The notes under the pieces are model-generated. The model ran no database searches. It was not told the DNA's origin and saw nothing but the letters and a program-made list of their open reading frames with translations. A stretch of 64,000 nucleotides of DNA from NCBI GenBank assembly GCA_017530365.1, contig JAFXMK010000017.1, positions 62,001 through 126,000 on the forward strand, given 5' to 3'. Shown here in pieces: positions 51,875 through 61,973 of this stretch (position 1 is its first letter; each line of letters opens with the position of its first letter). A program made the translations under genes and the position numbers. Origin of the DNA: Bacteroidales bacterium (GTDB taxonomy: Bacteria; Bacteroidota; Bacteroidia; Bacteroidales; F082).

Positions 51875-53317
51875 ATGAAAAGGTTGATGTTGATGGGCTG
51901 TGTTACGGCAGCTTTTTTGTTTTTCCTGACCTCCTGTAAATTGCCGAAACCTTCGCAAAACGGACCCTCAAAAGTCGTTGCAGTGCTTTCTGTGAACGAT
52001 ATGCATTCTGCCATCGACATGATGCCGCAGTTTGCCGGTCTGGTGGACAGTCTGCGGGGCGTTTATCCCGATTTGCTGGTGTTCTCGGCAGGCGACAACC
52101 GTACGGGAAACCCAGTCAACGACCAGTATGATCCCACCAACTACCCGATGATTGCCTTGATGAATGAGGTGGGCTTCGATGTCTCGGAGGTCGGCAACCA
52201 TGAGTGGGATGGAGGCATTGAAGGCTTGAAGCGGAACATCGAAGACGCCAACTTCCCGTTTTTGTGCGCCAATGTGTTTCTTCCCAAAGGAATGGAACTC
52301 GATGTGAAACCTTACGAGATCTTTCATCAACAGGGTCTGGACATTGCTGTCGTGGGATTGCTGGAAGTGCGTCACAGCGGCATTCCAGGCGCACATCCCA
52401 TGCATTTCAAGAATATCTCTTTTAAGAAAGGTATCGATGTGCTTCCCGAATACCAGTTTTTGAGGGACAAGGCCGATGTTTTCATCCTTTTGTCGCATCT
52501 TGGTTTTGAGGACGATTTGGAGGTGGCCGACCGTTTCCCGGCTTTCGACGCCATCCTCGGTGGACACTCTCACACCTACGTGGAGAATCCTCAGAAACAC
52601 AACGGTGTGCTAGTTACCCAGGCGGGATCCAGTCTGAAATACGCCACGCTGGTACTATTCACTGTTCAACAAGGCAAAGTGACCGATGTAAAGGCCAAAA
52701 ACTTCGATATCCAAAGCTTCAGGAAAAAGAATCGTAAGATACAAACCATGGTTGACGGCTTCAACAGCGACGAGCGGTTTAACCAGACCTTGGCTATGGC
52801 CACCACGCCCTTTGAAGACCGGGAGGAACTGGGATGTCTCGTCACGGACGCCATCCGTGAGATCAGTGGTGCCGACTTCGCCTTCAACAATACGGGCGGC
52901 ATCCGGATGGATCGTCTTAAGAAGGGCCCGATCACGGTCAAGGACGTTTATAGCATCGACCCGTTCAACAATGAGATCGTGGTCTTTACCATGAAAGGGA
53001 AGCAACTGGAGCGTTTCATCATGGAGACCTACAAGAAAAACGGCCGCTATCCGTCCTATGTCTCAGGAATGACTTATACGGTCAACACCGACTACGACGG
53101 CTATCCGAAATCGGTGACTATCAAGCCTGACAAAGGGAAGTTCTCTAATGAAGCGACCTATAAGGTGGCCATGAACAGTTACATGGTCTCCACCCTTCGC
53201 TTTGATAGCCTCGATGATGGAGAGAGCCAGTTTATGACTTCCGAGGAGATGGTCATCCAGTATCTTCGCGATAAAAAAACTATTTCCTATAAAGGTGAGC
53301 GTCGGGCTTTTCATTGA
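51875..53317 (+). CDS. 5'-Nucleotidase/metallophosphatase lipoprotein
   Basis: A 480-residue periplasmic or surface lipoprotein (lipobox LTSC, Cys21) that probably dephosphorylates extracellular nucleotides. The dinuclear metal site of the calcineurin-like domain is seen as SVNDMHS (a variant of DxH), SAGDN, GNHEWDGG and LLSHLG; GGHSHTY is also present. The C-terminal 5'-nucleotidase domain with TGGIRMDRLKKG and DPFNNEIVVF follows. It could supply nucleosides for the NupG-type permease encoded elsewhere in the window (inference). Substrate could also be UDP-sugar or cyclic nucleotide. Confidence 0.9.
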   Translation: MKRLMLMGCVTAAFLFFLTSCKLPKPSQNGPSKVVAVLSVNDMHSAIDMMPQFAGLVDSLRGVYPDLLVFSAGDNRTGNPVNDQYDPTNYPMIALMNEVGFDVSEVGNHEWDGGIEGLKRNIEDANFPFLCANVFLPKGMELDVKPYEIFHQQGLDIAVVGLLEVRHSGIPGAHPMHFKNISFKKGIDVLPEYQFLRDKADVFILLSHLGFEDDLEVADRFPAFDAILGGHSHTYVENPQKHNGVLVTQAGSSLKYATLVLFTVQQGKVTDVKAKNFDIQSFRKKNRKIQTMVDGFNSDERFNQTLAMATTPFEDREELGCLVTDAIREISGADFAFNNTGGIRMDRLKKGPITVKDVYSIDPFNNEIVVFTMKGKQLERFIMETYKKNGRYPSYVSGMTYTVNTDYDGYPKSVTIKPDKGKFSNEATYKVAMNSYMVSTLRFDSLDDGESQFMTSEEMVIQYLRDKKTISYKGERRAFH

Positions 53318-53330
53318 ATGAAAAATTGAC

Positions 53331-53338
53331 TATTTTTG
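53331..53338 (+). promoter_or_regulatory. -7 box for the aldose epimerase gene
   Basis: TATTTTTG, about 38 bases before the ATG at 53376. Confidence 0.55.
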
Positions 53339-53375
53339 CGGCCTCAAAAAGAAAGCAATAATTAAAAATAGAATC

Positions 53376-54503
53376 ATGAAGAAATTATTTGTTTTGGTTG
53401 CCATGGCCTTGCTGCTGGTAAGCTGTGGTGGAAAGAAAGTGCGGCTGATTGACGCTGCCCGTTTCAACAAGGAAGTGGATGGCAAACAGGTGTCGTTATA
53501 TACCATGCATAATGGCGACATTACCATGCAAGTGACGAACTATGGCGGTCGTGTGGTCGCTTTGTGGACCCCTGACAAGAAAGGTAATTATGCCGATGTT
53601 GTCTTGGGATATGACAATATTGACCAGTATCTTGACAATAAAGGCGAGCGCTATCTGGGCGCCGTGGTCGGCCGTTGTGCCAACCGTATCGCCCATGGCT
53701 CTTTCACCTTGGACAGTGTGACCTATCAGCTGCCTAAGAATGACGGTGAGAACACCTTGCACGGCGGAGAACTCGGTACCGACCGCGTGGTCTGGGATGT
53801 GGTCAGCGCCAACGATTCTGTGATGGTGTTGCATGTTGTGCTCCCCGATGGTCAGGACGGATTCCCTGGCAATCTCGATATCACCATGACCTATACTTTG
53901 ACGAGTGATAATGCTTTCCGTATCGATTATCTTGCTACCACTGATAAGACTACACTTTGCAACCTCTCAAACCATTCTTTCTTTAACCTGAAGGGAGAAG
54001 GTAAGACGGTGATGGATCACCAGTTGCTAATCAATGGCCCTTGGTTGTTGCCTGTGGATGAGTCCTTGATCCCAACAGGAGGCTTCCTCACGGTAAAGGA
54101 TACCCCCTTTGATTTCAGCACAATGCACGTTATTGGCGACCGTATCAATGAAGACCATATCCAGTTGAAGAATGCACATGGCTATGATCATAACTGGATC
54201 ATTAATAGTGCAGTTGGCGGCAAAGTGGTGAAAGCGGCCACTTTGTTCGAGCCTAAGTGCGGTCGTAAGATGGATGTTCTGAGCGATCAGATGGGATTGC
54301 AGTTCTATAGCGGCAATTTCTTTGACGGTCAGACTAAGGGCAAAAGAGGAGCTCATCTTTATAGAGGAGCAGTGGCACTTGAAACACAGAACTTCCCCGA
54401 TGCCATCCATCAACATAACTTCTCCGTCAAGTCGGTGCTGAATCCAGGAGAGGAATACAGACACACCTGCATCTATAAGTTCAGTGTGGAAAACGGCAAG
54501 TAA
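53376..54503 (+). CDS. Aldose 1-epimerase lipoprotein
   Basis: Interconverts alpha and beta anomers of hexoses such as galactose, 375 residues. The lipobox VSC (Cys17) puts it in the periplasm, unlike cytoplasmic GalM. The RCANRIAHG and NDGENTLHGG blocks, the NLSNHSFFNL His motif and the catalytic Glu in ALETQNFPDA are intact. It is followed with no gap by the ABC-F gene (54503/54504). Confidence 0.9.
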   Translation: MKKLFVLVAMALLLVSCGGKKVRLIDAARFNKEVDGKQVSLYTMHNGDITMQVTNYGGRVVALWTPDKKGNYADVVLGYDNIDQYLDNKGERYLGAVVGRCANRIAHGSFTLDSVTYQLPKNDGENTLHGGELGTDRVVWDVVSANDSVMVLHVVLPDGQDGFPGNLDITMTYTLTSDNAFRIDYLATTDKTTLCNLSNHSFFNLKGEGKTVMDHQLLINGPWLLPVDESLIPTGGFLTVKDTPFDFSTMHVIGDRINEDHIQLKNAHGYDHNWIINSAVGGKVVKAATLFEPKCGRKMDVLSDQMGLQFYSGNFFDGQTKGKRGAHLYRGAVALETQNFPDAIHQHNFSVKSVLNPGEEYRHTCIYKFSVENGK

Positions 54504-56297
54504 ATGAATTACCTCAGCGTTGACGGTATCTCCAAGTCGTTTGGCATCAAGACCTTGTTCTCAGATGTCACCTTCGGCATTGAGAAAGGGGATAAGACTG
54601 CGCTGATTGCCTCGAACGGCTCGGGCAAATCCACTTTGCTCAAGATCCTTGTGGGCAAAGAATCTCCCGATACGGGCACGGTGACTTTTGCCAACGATAT
54701 CCGTGTCGGATACCTCGAGCAACTGCCACAATACGATCCCGAGCTGAATATCCGGGATATCATTGAGCAAGCCGCCCGTGAACATAGTGTGGCGACATTG
54801 GAAGATCTGGAGACATGCTCCTATGAGCAACGCCTCATCCAGATGCTTACCCGTTTCGAACTCAACGACCTTGAACAGAAGATCGGTAACCTTTCTGGAG
54901 GTCAAGTCAAACGTCTTGCCTTGGCCATCGTGCTGCTCGACAATCCGGACCTGTTGATCTTGGACGAGCCCACCAACCACCTTGACGTGGAGATGGTGGA
55001 GTGGTTGGAGAAATACCTTTCCCAGTCGAGCGTGACATTGCTCATGGTCACCCACGACCGCTATTTTCTCGATCGGGTCTGCAACAAGATTCTGGAGCTG
55101 TACCAAAGCGTGATCTACACCCACTATGGCAACTTCGACTACTATGTGGAGAAGAGCCGAGAGCGTGAGGAAGTGAAGCGCGCCACCGCTGAGAAGGCAG
55201 CCTCACAACTCCGTCGTGAACTGGAGTGGATACGATCCACGCCTCAGGCGCGCACTGGCAAGTCGAAAAGCCGTATCGACGCCTTCTACGACCTCAAAGA
55301 AAAGGCACGGTACCAAGAGGCGGATGATAAGCTTCAGTTTGGCCTTCAAGCCCAGCGCCTTGGCGGTAAGATACTCGAGATGTACAACGTCACCAAGACC
55401 TACGACGATGTTACGGTGCTGCGTGACTTCGACTACGTGTTCAAGCGGGGCGAACGCATCGGCCTCATCGGCCGTAACGGGGTGGGAAAGTCGTCTTTCC
55501 TCAACCTCATTACCCAACAGGTCGCTCCCGATCAAGGCAAGATCATCGTCGGTGATACGGTGACCTATGGCTATTACCGTCAGGAAGGCATCCATTTCGA
55601 CGAAAGCAAGACGGTCATCGATGCCATCCGTGACATCGCTGAAGTGCTGCATTACGGCAAGGATCAGGTCTATACCGCCGACCAGCTGCTGTCGCATTTT
55701 ATGTTCCCCTACAAGATGCAGCGCCAACCCATCGCCCTGCTTTCGGGCGGAGAGAAACGACGCCTTTACCTGCTGACGGTGCTGGTGTCGAATCCCAACT
55801 TCCTCATCCTCGACGAGCCCACCAATGACCTTGACCTGCTGACGCTACAAAAGCTGGAGGACTTCCTGAAGGCTTACAAAGGATGCCTGCTTGTGGTGTC
55901 GCACGACCGCTATTTCATGGACGAAGTGGTCGATCAGCTATTCGTTTTCCAAGGCGACGGGAAGGTCAAGGGCTTCATGGGCAACTATTCCCAATACAAG
56001 GACTATTTGAACGAGAAGGAGTCGCAGGAACGTAAGGTTCAAGCGGCACAGAAAAAGGAAGAACAGCCTAAGCCGATCCGCGAAAAGAAAAAACGCAGCT
56101 TCAAAGAAGAGCGTGAGTTCCAACAGCTGACCAACGACATTACAGCGCTGGAAGCCGAAAAGGAACAGATCCATCAGGATATGTCAGGCATATCGGATTA
56201 TGTGAAACTCCAAGAGATGGGGAAACGACTTCAGGAGATCAAAGACTTGCTGGATGAAAAGGAAATGCGTTGGCTCGAATTGGACGAATGGTCTTGA
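54504..56297 (+). CDS. ABC-F family ATPase (Uup-like)
   Basis: A cytoplasmic ribosome-associated ABC protein of the ABC-F family, 597 residues with two nucleotide-binding domains. First domain: Walker A ASNGSGKS (about 35-42, first Gly replaced by Ala), signature LSGGQVKR, Walker B LLILDEPTNHLD. Second: GRNGVGKS, LSGGEKRR, FLILDEPTNDLD. A linker of about 80 residues lies between, and a C-terminal coiled coil (from about 520) is as in Uup. No transmembrane segments. The start directly follows the epimerase stop. Confidence 0.92.
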   Translation: MNYLSVDGISKSFGIKTLFSDVTFGIEKGDKTALIASNGSGKSTLLKILVGKESPDTGTVTFANDIRVGYLEQLPQYDPELNIRDIIEQAAREHSVATLEDLETCSYEQRLIQMLTRFELNDLEQKIGNLSGGQVKRLALAIVLLDNPDLLILDEPTNHLDVEMVEWLEKYLSQSSVTLLMVTHDRYFLDRVCNKILELYQSVIYTHYGNFDYYVEKSREREEVKRATAEKAASQLRRELEWIRSTPQARTGKSKSRIDAFYDLKEKARYQEADDKLQFGLQAQRLGGKILEMYNVTKTYDDVTVLRDFDYVFKRGERIGLIGRNGVGKSSFLNLITQQVAPDQGKIIVGDTVTYGYYRQEGIHFDESKTVIDAIRDIAEVLHYGKDQVYTADQLLSHFMFPYKMQRQPIALLSGGEKRRLYLLTVLVSNPNFLILDEPTNDLDLLTLQKLEDFLKAYKGCLLVVSHDRYFMDEVVDQLFVFQGDGKVKGFMGNYSQYKDYLNEKESQERKVQAAQKKEEQPKPIREKKKRSFKEEREFQQLTNDITALEAEKEQIHQDMSGISDYVKLQEMGKRLQEIKDLLDEKEMRWLELDEWS

Positions 56298-56367
56298 ACC
56301 GCCCATTTTGTTTGCTGAAGCGCCCAAACTATTCCGTTAGATTATTATTCTGTCTAAGAAATAGTAC

Positions 56368-56375
56368 TATCTTTG
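56368..56375 (+). promoter_or_regulatory. -7 box for the RND efflux operon
   Basis: TATCTTTG, about 56 bases before the ATG at 56431. The leader contains a heptamer repeat. Confidence 0.6.
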
Positions 56376-56384
56376 CAAACTTAA

Positions 56385-56423
56385 CTTTTATCTCTTATCT
56401 TTTATCTTTTATCTTTTATCTAT
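56385..56423. repeat. TTTTATC heptamers before the tolC-like gene
   Basis: Four or five TTTTATC/TCTTATC units in the leader, ending 7 bases before the ATG at 56431. Confidence 0.85.
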
Positions 56424-56430
56424 AAAAAAA

Positions 56431-57738
56431 ATGGTAAAGAATCGAGCAAAGTATTGTTTTATCTTATTGATATTCAGTTTATTTATTTCTGAACTTAAAG
56501 CACAGGAGCCGCTGCAGCTCACCTTGGGCCAAGCCCTGGAGATCGCTTTGTCGGAAAGCAATACCGTCAAAATCGCTGATATGACCGTTGAAAAGAGCGG
56601 GTATGCCAAAAAAGGCAGCTATGCATCGCTTTACCCCAACGTCAATGTTTCCAGTTCCTATCAGCGCACCCTGCTCAAGCAGGTCATGGTGATGGACATG
56701 GGCGGTCAAGCCATGGAAATCAAGGTAGGTCGTGACAACAATATCAGCGCATCGGCCAGTGCCAGCATGCCTTTGGTGAACGCTCCGTTGTGGGAGAGCC
56801 TCAAGCTTTCAGCCCTCGATGTGGAGCTGGCGGTCGAACAAGCCCGGTCTTCCAAAGTGTCGTTGATATCGCAGGTGAAGCAAGCCTTCTACGGCGTGTT
56901 GCTGGCAAAAGAATCCCTCGCAGTGGTGAACCAAGTGTATGAAAATGCACAGGCAAACTATGAAAAGACCATGCAGCGTTATAACGTGGGCAAGGCCTCA
57001 GAATTGGAGAAACTTCGTGCCCAAGTCAACGTGATGAATACTGAACCTAACGTGTCAAGCGCTGAAAACGCAGTCCTTTTGGCTACCTGGCAACTGAAGG
57101 CGGTGATGGGACTCAACCTGGAACAAGATATCGAAGCCGTGGGTGACCTGAAGGACTATACATCGCAGCTGCTTACCCCGTACGTCAGTGAGGATGACAT
57201 CAGCAACAACAGCTCCTTGCTGCAACTCGACATCCAAGACCGCATGCTGGAATCCAACATCAGGATGCAAAAGAAACAGTATCTACCGACGCTGGCTGCC
57301 AGCATCAACTATAACTATAGCGCCATGGGCGATGAAGAACTGCGTTGGTTCCCGTCGTCAACGGCTGCGGTGAGCCTCAACATCCCTGTGTTCGACGGCT
57401 TCCAAAAACACTATGCCATCAAACAGAGCAAGATCAATAAGGACATGCTTTCCATGCAGCGTGAGGACACCGAGCGTCAGATACGTATCGCCATCCGCAA
57501 CTATAACGACCGCATCGCCTTGTGTGTGAAAAACTATACTGCAGCCAACGCCACGGTGGAGATCGCCCAGAAGAGCTACGAGATCTCATCGAAGATGTAC
57601 GAAGTAGGGAAGGCCACCCTGGTGGAACTCAACGATGCACAGCTGGCTCTGCAACAGGCACAGCTGACCCAAGCGCAAGCCATCTATGAGTTCATGGTGG
57701 CCAAGGCTTCACTGGATGAATTGATTGGAAAAGAATAA
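56431..57738 (+). CDS. TolC-family outer-membrane efflux protein
   Basis: Outer-membrane channel of an RND efflux system, 435 residues. The signal peptide ends near residue 24 (ELKAQ). Two OEP repeats are seen, each starting with a Leu/Ala-rich coil (LTLGQALEIALSESN near 32 and IRIAIRNYNDRIALCV near 350). It is the first gene of a unit with the adaptor and permease. The gap to the adaptor is 11 bases. Confidence 0.93.
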   Translation: MVKNRAKYCFILLIFSLFISELKAQEPLQLTLGQALEIALSESNTVKIADMTVEKSGYAKKGSYASLYPNVNVSSSYQRTLLKQVMVMDMGGQAMEIKVGRDNNISASASASMPLVNAPLWESLKLSALDVELAVEQARSSKVSLISQVKQAFYGVLLAKESLAVVNQVYENAQANYEKTMQRYNVGKASELEKLRAQVNVMNTEPNVSSAENAVLLATWQLKAVMGLNLEQDIEAVGDLKDYTSQLLTPYVSEDDISNNSSLLQLDIQDRMLESNIRMQKKQYLPTLAASINYNYSAMGDEELRWFPSSTAAVSLNIPVFDGFQKHYAIKQSKINKDMLSMQREDTERQIRIAIRNYNDRIALCVKNYTAANATVEIAQKSYEISSKMYEVGKATLVELNDAQLALQQAQLTQAQAIYEFMVAKASLDELIGKE

Positions 57739-57749
57739 AAGATCAGGAT

Positions 57750-58778
57750 ATGAAATACACTAGAATTTTCTTGTTTATTGCTGCAGTCGCCATGATGGCA
57801 GGCTGCGGATCAAAGAAGAATGAATCGAACACTGCCGCAGCGCCACAGATGACACCTGTGGTCAGTGTTGTTACCGCCCAGGCGGAAGATGTTGACATCA
57901 CTAATACCTTTACATCCAACATCGAGCCGTTTGCAGTGAACAACATCGTCTCACAAACCGCTGGCCGTATCGTCAGCATCAGGGCCGAGGTGGGCGATAA
58001 AGTCCGTAAAGGCCAACTATTGGCCACCATGGACGATGTCAATCTGGCCAAGACACGCATGCAGTATGTCAACGATTCAACCGAACTGGCCCGTCTCACC
58101 GAACTCTACAACATCGGCGCCGTTGCCCAGGCTGACTACGACATGGCTAAGTTGGCACTCAACATCACGAAAAAGACCTATAACAACCTCGCTGAGAACA
58201 CCTATCTCCGCAGCCCCATCAACGGTGTGGTAACAGCTCGTAATTACGATAAGGGCGACATGTACAGCATGGCCCTCCCGATCTTTGTCGTGCAGCAGAT
58301 TACCCCAGTGAAGATGCTGATCAATGTCTCCGAGAGCTTGTTCACCCAGGTGACCAAGGATATGGAGTTTGACATCACCGTGGATGCCTATCCCGATGAG
58401 GTCTTCAAAGGCAAGGTCAACCTGATTTATCCTACCGTCAGTGCCACTACACATACCTTCCCGGTAGAGGTCATCAGCCAGAACACCGACCAGCGGCTTC
58501 GTCCTGGCATGTTCGCCCGTGTGATGGCCAACTTCGGCACCAACCATCATGTGGTGGTTCCTGATGTGGCTGTGGTCAAGCAGATGGGTTCGGGAGAGCA
58601 CTTCATCTATGTGCTGCAACCCGACAACACGGTAAAATACCAGTTGGTGGAAGTGGGCAAGCGCCTTGGCAACCGCTATGAGATCATCAGCGGCATCAAC
58701 GAAGGCGACAAGATTGTCACCGAAGGCCAAGCCCGACTCAAAGATGGCGTCACCGTCCAACTGAAAACTGAAAACTGA
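57750..58778 (+). CDS. RND efflux membrane-fusion lipoprotein
   Basis: Periplasmic adaptor, 342 residues, with lipobox AGC (Cys19). The first barrel-sandwich half (VVSVVTAQAEDVDI), a short helical hairpin, a second half with RSPINGVVTARNYDKG, a beta-barrel domain and a membrane-proximal domain are in the usual order. The last residues (LKTEN) are coded by CTGAAAA heptamers that run past the stop to about 58780, where a TAACTCC-like repeat begins. It joins TolC and the inner-membrane pump. Confidence 0.92.
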   Translation: MKYTRIFLFIAAVAMMAGCGSKKNESNTAAAPQMTPVVSVVTAQAEDVDITNTFTSNIEPFAVNNIVSQTAGRIVSIRAEVGDKVRKGQLLATMDDVNLAKTRMQYVNDSTELARLTELYNIGAVAQADYDMAKLALNITKKTYNNLAENTYLRSPINGVVTARNYDKGDMYSMALPIFVVQQITPVKMLINVSESLFTQVTKDMEFDITVDAYPDEVFKGKVNLIYPTVSATTHTFPVEVISQNTDQRLRPGMFARVMANFGTNHHVVVPDVAVVKQMGSGEHFIYVLQPDNTVKYQLVEVGKRLGNRYEIISGINEGDKIVTEGQARLKDGVTVQLKTEN

Positions 58779-58809
58779 AAGGATACTCCTCACTCCTAAC
58801 TCCTCACTA
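58761..58809. repeat. CTGAAAA and TAACTCC repeats before the RND permease
   Basis: About three CTGAAAA units covering the adaptor's stop codon, then TAACTCC/TCACTCC units, ending 2 bases before the ATG at 58812. Confidence 0.85.
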
Positions 58810-58811
58810 CA

Positions 58812-61800
58812 ATGAGCCTACAAAGAACAGCAGTCAATAATCCGGTGACGACGGCCTTGGTGTTTGTGGCCATCGCCATCTTCGGCATATACTCTTTGAT
58901 GAACCTCTCCATCAACCGTTTCCCTGACATGGAGACCAACTTCATCATGGTGTTGACCTCGTACCCGGGTGCCAGCGCCGAAGATATCGAAACCAACATT
59001 TCAAAAACGCTGGAAAACACGCTCAACGCCGTGCCTGACTTGAAGCATCTCTCATCGACTTCGAGAGAGAACACCTCCGTGATTTCGTTGGAGTTCGAAA
59101 GCGGCATCGATATCGAGGAAGCCACCAACAACGTGCGCGACAAACTTGACGTGGTGCGAAACTACCTTCCCGACGGAGCTACCAACCCCGTGCTTTTCAA
59201 GTTCAATGCGGAGGACATGCCGATCATGCTGATCAGTGTGACCGCAGAAGAGAGCCTCCCTGCCTTGGAGAAGATCATCGACGACCGCGTTACCACCCCC
59301 TTGGCTCGTGTGAGCGGCGTCGGTACGGTCTCCGCTAATGGTGCTCCCAAACGCGAGATTCAGGTCTATGTCGATCCTAACAAGTTGGAAGCTTACGGGC
59401 TGACCATCGAGACGCTTTCTTCCACCTTGATGTACGAGAACAAGAACATTCCGGCGGGCTATATTGACATCGGATCGAACACCTATAACCTGCGTGTGCA
59501 GAAGGAATTCGGTTCCGCCCAAGAGATGGAGTCGGTGGTGGTGGGCTCGCGCAATGGCGCTCCCATCTATCTTCGTGACGTCGCCCGCGTGATCGACGGT
59601 CCCGAAGAACGTTCCCAAGAATCCTATAGCAATGGCGTCCAAGGTGCCACCATCGTCATCCAAAAGCAGACCGATGCCAACGCTGTGAATGTCATCAAAG
59701 GCATCAAGAAGCAGTTGGTGGAGATTGAAAAGACACTGCCTTCCGATGTGAAACTCACCATCATCGTTGATGGATCAAACGAAATCATCAACACCATCGA
59801 CAGCTTGAAGAGTACCATCTTTATCACCTTTATCTTGGTCATGCTGGTGGTGTTCGTGTTCCTTGGCCGTTGGCGCGCCACCTTCATCATCGTGTTGGCC
59901 ATCCCGATTTCGTTGCTTGCTTCGTTGATTTACTTGTTTGCTACTGGCAACACCTTGAATATCATTTCCATGTCGGCACTCTCCATTGCCATTGGCATGG
60001 TCGTGGACGATGCCATTGTGGTACTGGAGAACATCACGACACATATCGATAGGGGAGAAAAGCCTAAGGAGGCGGCGGTGCATGCCACCCAGGAGGTGCA
60101 GCTTTCCGTTATAGCTTCTACCCTGACCATGCTGGCGGTGTTCCTGCCTTTGACTATGATCAAAGGTGTCACCGGTGTGATGTTCCGCCAATTAGGCTGG
60201 ATCGTCTCCATCATCATGATCGTCTCCACTTGTGGTGCCTTGACTTTGGTGCCGATGATGTGTTCGAAGATCTTGGTGAAGAACCCCCATGAAAGCAAGT
60301 TCCACAAAGCTATCTTCCGACCCATCAACAAAGGGCTTGATGCTATCAGCAACGGGTATGCACGTTTGATCAATTGGGCAGTTAACCACCGTAAGCTGGT
60401 GATTTTGGGCATGCTGCTGATATTTGTGGTATCCATCGTGCTCTTTGCTCCCAATCTGAAGACTGAGATGATGCCGAAGTCCGACTCCGAGCGTATCTCC
60501 ATCAACATTGAACTTCCCGTGGGCACGGGACAGGATGTTACCGGAGCCTTTGCCAAGAACCTCGCGGAGGAGTTCATGGCCATCCCTGAAGTCAAGATAT
60601 GCAACTTCAGCTTCGGACAGGCGGACAGCGACAATGCCTTCGCTTCCATGCGCAACAACGGCACCCATATCATCTCGTACAACTTGCGTATCGGCACCAA
60701 GACCGAGCGGCGCAAGGCTGGACTCCGCACCTCAACGGAGGTTGCCGATGAGCTCCGTACCCGTTTGAATGCCATCCCGATCATCAAGAAAGTCAATGTG
60801 AATGAAGGTGGCGGCGGCATGGGCGGCATGAGCACTGTCCAAGTGGAGGTCTATGGCTATGATTTCGGTACCACCGACCGCGTCGCCAATAAGATTGCAC
60901 AGAATCTACGTGACCGTGGCATCAAACAGGTGATCGTGGGTCGTGACGATTATATCCCCGAGTATCAAGTCGATTTCGATCGTGAGAAGCTCGCACTTAA
61001 CGGCTTGAATAGCTCCACTGCGGCGACATACGTGAAGAACAGGATTAGTGGGTCGGTCACTTCTTACTACCGTGAAGATGGTGACGAGTACGACATCCGA
61101 GTACGCTATGCACCTGAGTTCCGTACCAGTGTCGAAGATATCGAGAACATCAAGATTTATAATGGTTATGGCCAGGCGGTGCGAGTGGGTGACCTCGGCA
61201 AGGTGGTCGAGGCGCTGACGCCACCTAACATCCAACGCAAGGACCGTGAACGTATGGTCAGCGTCACCGCTGTCGTCGGCAAGGGACAAGTGCTGAGTGA
61301 GGTGGTCAAGATGGCTCAGGAGGCTATCGAAGAGACGGAGATCCCGTCAGAGATCATGACCAAGATCGCGGGTGACTACGAGACCCAGCAGGAAATGTTC
61401 GGCGATTTGATTGTGCTGCTGATTTTGATCATCATTCTGGTGTATATCGTGATGGCTGCCCAATTCGAGAACCTGATGAAGCCTTTCGTTATCATGTTCT
61501 CCGTGCCGTTCACCTTCACGGGCGTGTTGCTTGGTTTGTGGCTGAACAACGCGGCATTGGGCGTCATGGCCTTTGTGGGTATCCTGATTCTGATGGGTAT
61601 CGTGGTGAAGAACGGTATCGTGCTCATCGACTACACCACCTTGCTTGAGGAACGAGGGGTAGAGGTGAAGGAGGCCACGGTACAAGCAGCTCGTTCGCGT
61701 TTGCGTCCTATCTTGATGACCACCTTGACCACAGTGCTTGGCATGATCCCGATGGCTATTGGACGTGGTGAGGGCGCTGAGTTGTGGAACGGCTTGGGTA

Positions 61801-61946
61801 TCACGGTGGCATGGGGTCTGACCATCTCCACGTTGATCACCTTATTATTAATACCTGCCTTGTATTGCTCGTTGGAGACCCGTGCTGTGCGCCGTAAGAG
61901 ACGCAAGGCGGAAGAGGCGAAGACGAAGACGGAGAATATTAGATAA
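58812..61946 (+). CDS. RND efflux permease (AcrB/HAE1 family)
   Basis: Proton-driven inner-membrane pump of 1044 residues with 12 membrane segments and two large periplasmic loops. The N-terminal NNPVTTALVF and RFPDMETN segments, the GMVVDDAIVVLENI block in TM4 (with Asp residues of the proton relay) and the VVKNGIVLIDYTTLL block in TM10 are intact, so it appears functional. It probably exports a hydrophobic drug or lipid; the substrate is unknown. Its stop codon lies in an AGATAAA-type repeat. Confidence 0.95.
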   Translation: MSLQRTAVNNPVTTALVFVAIAIFGIYSLMNLSINRFPDMETNFIMVLTSYPGASAEDIETNISKTLENTLNAVPDLKHLSSTSRENTSVISLEFESGIDIEEATNNVRDKLDVVRNYLPDGATNPVLFKFNAEDMPIMLISVTAEESLPALEKIIDDRVTTPLARVSGVGTVSANGAPKREIQVYVDPNKLEAYGLTIETLSSTLMYENKNIPAGYIDIGSNTYNLRVQKEFGSAQEMESVVVGSRNGAPIYLRDVARVIDGPEERSQESYSNGVQGATIVIQKQTDANAVNVIKGIKKQLVEIEKTLPSDVKLTIIVDGSNEIINTIDSLKSTIFITFILVMLVVFVFLGRWRATFIIVLAIPISLLASLIYLFATGNTLNIISMSALSIAIGMVVDDAIVVLENITTHIDRGEKPKEAAVHATQEVQLSVIASTLTMLAVFLPLTMIKGVTGVMFRQLGWIVSIIMIVSTCGALTLVPMMCSKILVKNPHESKFHKAIFRPINKGLDAISNGYARLINWAVNHRKLVILGMLLIFVVSIVLFAPNLKTEMMPKSDSERISINIELPVGTGQDVTGAFAKNLAEEFMAIPEVKICNFSFGQADSDNAFASMRNNGTHIISYNLRIGTKTERRKAGLRTSTEVADELRTRLNAIPIIKKVNVNEGGGGMGGMSTVQVEVYGYDFGTTDRVANKIAQNLRDRGIKQVIVGRDDYIPEYQVDFDREKLALNGLNSSTAATYVKNRISGSVTSYYREDGDEYDIRVRYAPEFRTSVEDIENIKIYNGYGQAVRVGDLGKVVEALTPPNIQRKDRERMVSVTAVVGKGQVLSEVVKMAQEAIEETEIPSEIMTKIAGDYETQQEMFGDLIVLLILIIILVYIVMAAQFENLMKPFVIMFSVPFTFTGVLLGLWLNNAALGVMAFVGILILMGIVVKNGIVLIDYTTLLEERGVEVKEATVQAARSRLRPILMTTLTTVLGMIPMAIGRGEGAELWNGLGITVAWGLTISTLITLLLIPALYCSLETRAVRRKRRKAEEAKTKTENIR

Positions 61947-61970
61947 GAGATAAAAGATAAGAGATAAAAG
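61941..61970. repeat. AGATAAG/AGATAAA heptamers before the PII-like gene
   Basis: Four units that include the RND stop codon and end 3 bases before the ATG at 61974. Confidence 0.85.
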
Positions 61971-61973
61971 TTG